Assembly: GCA_028820035.1 (NCBI GenBank)
Contig: JAPPKI010000221.1
Location: forward strand, 1-13,702
Source: a bacterium
Lineage (GTDB): Bacteria; Actinomycetota; Acidimicrobiia; Acidimicrobiales; Bin134
Length of the DNA stretch: 13,702 nt
Reading direction: 5' to 3'
Part shown: positions 12,715-13,702 of the stretch, piece by piece
Numbering within the stretch: the stretch's first letter is position 1
How the letters are laid out: every line of letters begins with the position of its first letter
Notes under the pieces: model-generated
The model's database searches: none
The model's input: the letters and a program-made list of their open reading frames with translations, nothing else
Told to the model about the DNA's origin: nothing
Program-made: the position numbers and the translations under genes

Positions 12715-13702
12715 ATGAGCGACCAGGGATCCGACATCCTGGGGGTGAGAAGCGACCGATCTGAGCTTAGGGAGCCGCTGGCCGGGTGGATGGCTGAGCG
12801 GCTTGGGGCTCGGAGCGTGGAAGTTGGGGCGTTTGAGGTGCCTTCGGGGGGGTATTCGGCGGAGACGCTTTTGTTTGACGCTGACGTGGACCGGGGGGCG
12901 GGTCCGGAGGTTGAGCGGTATGTGCTGCGGCGGGAGCTGCCCGAACCGCCGGTGTATCCCCAGCAGGCGCCGGGTGAGCTGGATGTGGAGGTGGACATCC
13001 AGTACCGGGTGATGTCGGCGGTGGCCAACCACTGCGACGCCCCCATTGCCCCGCTGGTGGGGTACGAAGCCGACGATTCCGTCCTTGGCGGCCCCTTTTT
13101 TGCAATGGGGTTCGTGGGCGGTGACATTCCCCGGGAAGACCCGATCTACACCGGCTCCGGCTTCTTCTTCGACGCTCAGCCCGGCCAGCGCCGCCAGCTG
13201 GTGGATCGGGGGCTGCGGACCATGGCCCAGATTCACAGCATCGACTGGCAAGCCGCCGGGCTCAACTGGCTGGTGGCCACCGGCGACCAGCCGGGCACCG
13301 CCACCCAGGTGCGGATCTGGCGGGACTACTCCGACCGGGAGCTCGACGGCCGGGACCACCCGGTGCTGGAAGCCGGGTTCGCCTACCTCTACGAGAACAT
13401 GCCCGTCGACGACGGTCTGTGCCTGAACTGGGGTGACGGGCGACCCGGCAACATCATCTGGCAGAACTTCGAACCGGCTTGCGTCACCGACTTCGAGGCC
13501 GCTTGCATCGCCTCACCGCTGGTGGATCTGGGGTGGTGGCTGATGTTCGACCGGTGGTCGCACGAGCACATGGGCAACCAGCCCCGCCTGGAGGGCGAGC
13601 CGTCTCGGGCCGAACAGCGCGATCTCTACGCCGCCCACGCGGGGCGCGATCCGGGAGACACCACCTGGTACGAGGTTTTCGCCGCGGCCCGCTATACCGC
13701 CA
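12715..13702 (+). CDS. APH-like (aminoglycoside/choline kinase fold) phosphotransferase, partial
   Basis: Kinase-like phosphotransferase of the APH family, cut by the window edge after 329 residues. I translated it by hand. It shows YVLRRELPEP (69-78; Arg at the usual lysine region), a MAQIHSIDW helix (170-178), the catalytic loop LNWGDGRPGNIIW (237-249) with Asp241 and Asn246, and the metal-binding TDFEAACIASPLVDLGW (258-274) with Asp259. The usual HGD reads WGD here; I believe this occurs in actinobacterial members found near acyl-CoA metabolism genes. So the substrate is more likely a metabolite than an antibiotic. The ATG at 12715 lacks a clear Shine-Dalgarno. Codons from about 12780 to 12960 end in G or T far more than the rest of the gene, which prefers C. 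It lies 18 bases after the LLM gene, probably in the same transcript. Confidence 0.9.
   Translation, partial: MSDQGSDILGVRSDRSELREPLAGWMAERLGARSVEVGAFEVPSGGYSAETLLFDADVDRGAGPEVERYVLRRELPEPPVYPQQAPGELDVEVDIQYRVMSAVANHCDAPIAPLVGYEADDSVLGGPFFAMGFVGGDIPREDPIYTGSGFFFDAQPGQRRQLVDRGLRTMAQIHSIDWQAAGLNWLVATGDQPGTATQVRIWRDYSDRELDGRDHPVLEAGFAYLYENMPVDDGLCLNWGDGRPGNIIWQNFEPACVTDFEAACIASPLVDLGWWLMFDRWSHEHMGNQPRLEGEPSRAEQRDLYAAHAGRDPGDTTWYEVFAAARYTA

Noticed and set aside
11521..13359. 612-codon open frame on the minus strand
   Set aside because: Antisense to the LLM and APH-like genes, crossing both of them and their gap. It is a compositional artefact without recognisable motifs.
1..13702. tRNA, rRNA, CRISPR, insertion sequence, prophage or toxin-antitoxin genes
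   Set aside because: I looked for these on both strands and saw no supporting sequence; nearly all bases are accounted for by metabolic and transport genes.

Overview
This is a high-GC window, with codons mostly ending in G or C. It looks like chromosomal DNA from an actinobacterium, perhaps an uncultured Acidimicrobiia-type lineage. That placement is inference. It rests on GC content, GTG starts, an actinobacterial-type TIGR03084/mycothiol-isomerase-like protein, an acidic-linker lipoprotein binding protein, and the mix of LLM oxidoreductase, crotonase, class III CoA-transferase and APH-like genes. I see no rRNA, tRNA, CRISPR array, insertion sequence, integrase or phage gene. Coding density is very high and no gap exceeds about 95 bases.

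Left half (1-6747, all minus strand, read right to left): a probable operon. It starts with a single long gene fusing a LivH-type permease, a LivM-type permease and a LivF-type ATPase. A branched-chain-amino-acid-type (HAAT family) lipoprotein binding protein follows, then a class III CoA-transferase and an AMP-forming acyl-CoA synthetase that runs off the left edge. The simplest reading is import of a small organic acid or amino-acid-like solute followed by activation to a CoA thioester. The substrate cannot be read from the sequence. No LivG-type ATPase is present in the window.

Centre (6748-8769, plus strand): divergent from the transporter are a DinB/mycothiol-isomerase-like TIGR03084-type protein and an amidohydrolase-2 family metal-dependent hydrolase or decarboxylase. 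They converge on the next pair.

Right centre (8785-10343, minus strand): an atypical crotonase (enoyl-CoA hydratase/isomerase family) lacks both canonical catalytic glutamates. It is tightly coupled (2-base gap) to a two-repeat NIPSNAP/ferredoxin-like protein of unknown function.

Right (10428-13702, plus strand): an NADPH:quinone-reductase-like MDR protein, an LLM-class flavin oxidoreductase and an APH-like phosphotransferase truncated by the window edge. The 84-base divergent spacer between crotonase and MDR genes carries a 9-base inverted motif placed exactly 5 bases before each ATG, plus short direct repeats.

Taken together, this is a catabolic neighbourhood for CoA-linked degradation of an unknown organic compound. 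The points most worth a second look are the H-M-F transporter fusion without LivG, the glutamate-less crotonase with its coupled partner, and the symmetric divergent control region. I found no clear evidence of a wholly new type of system.
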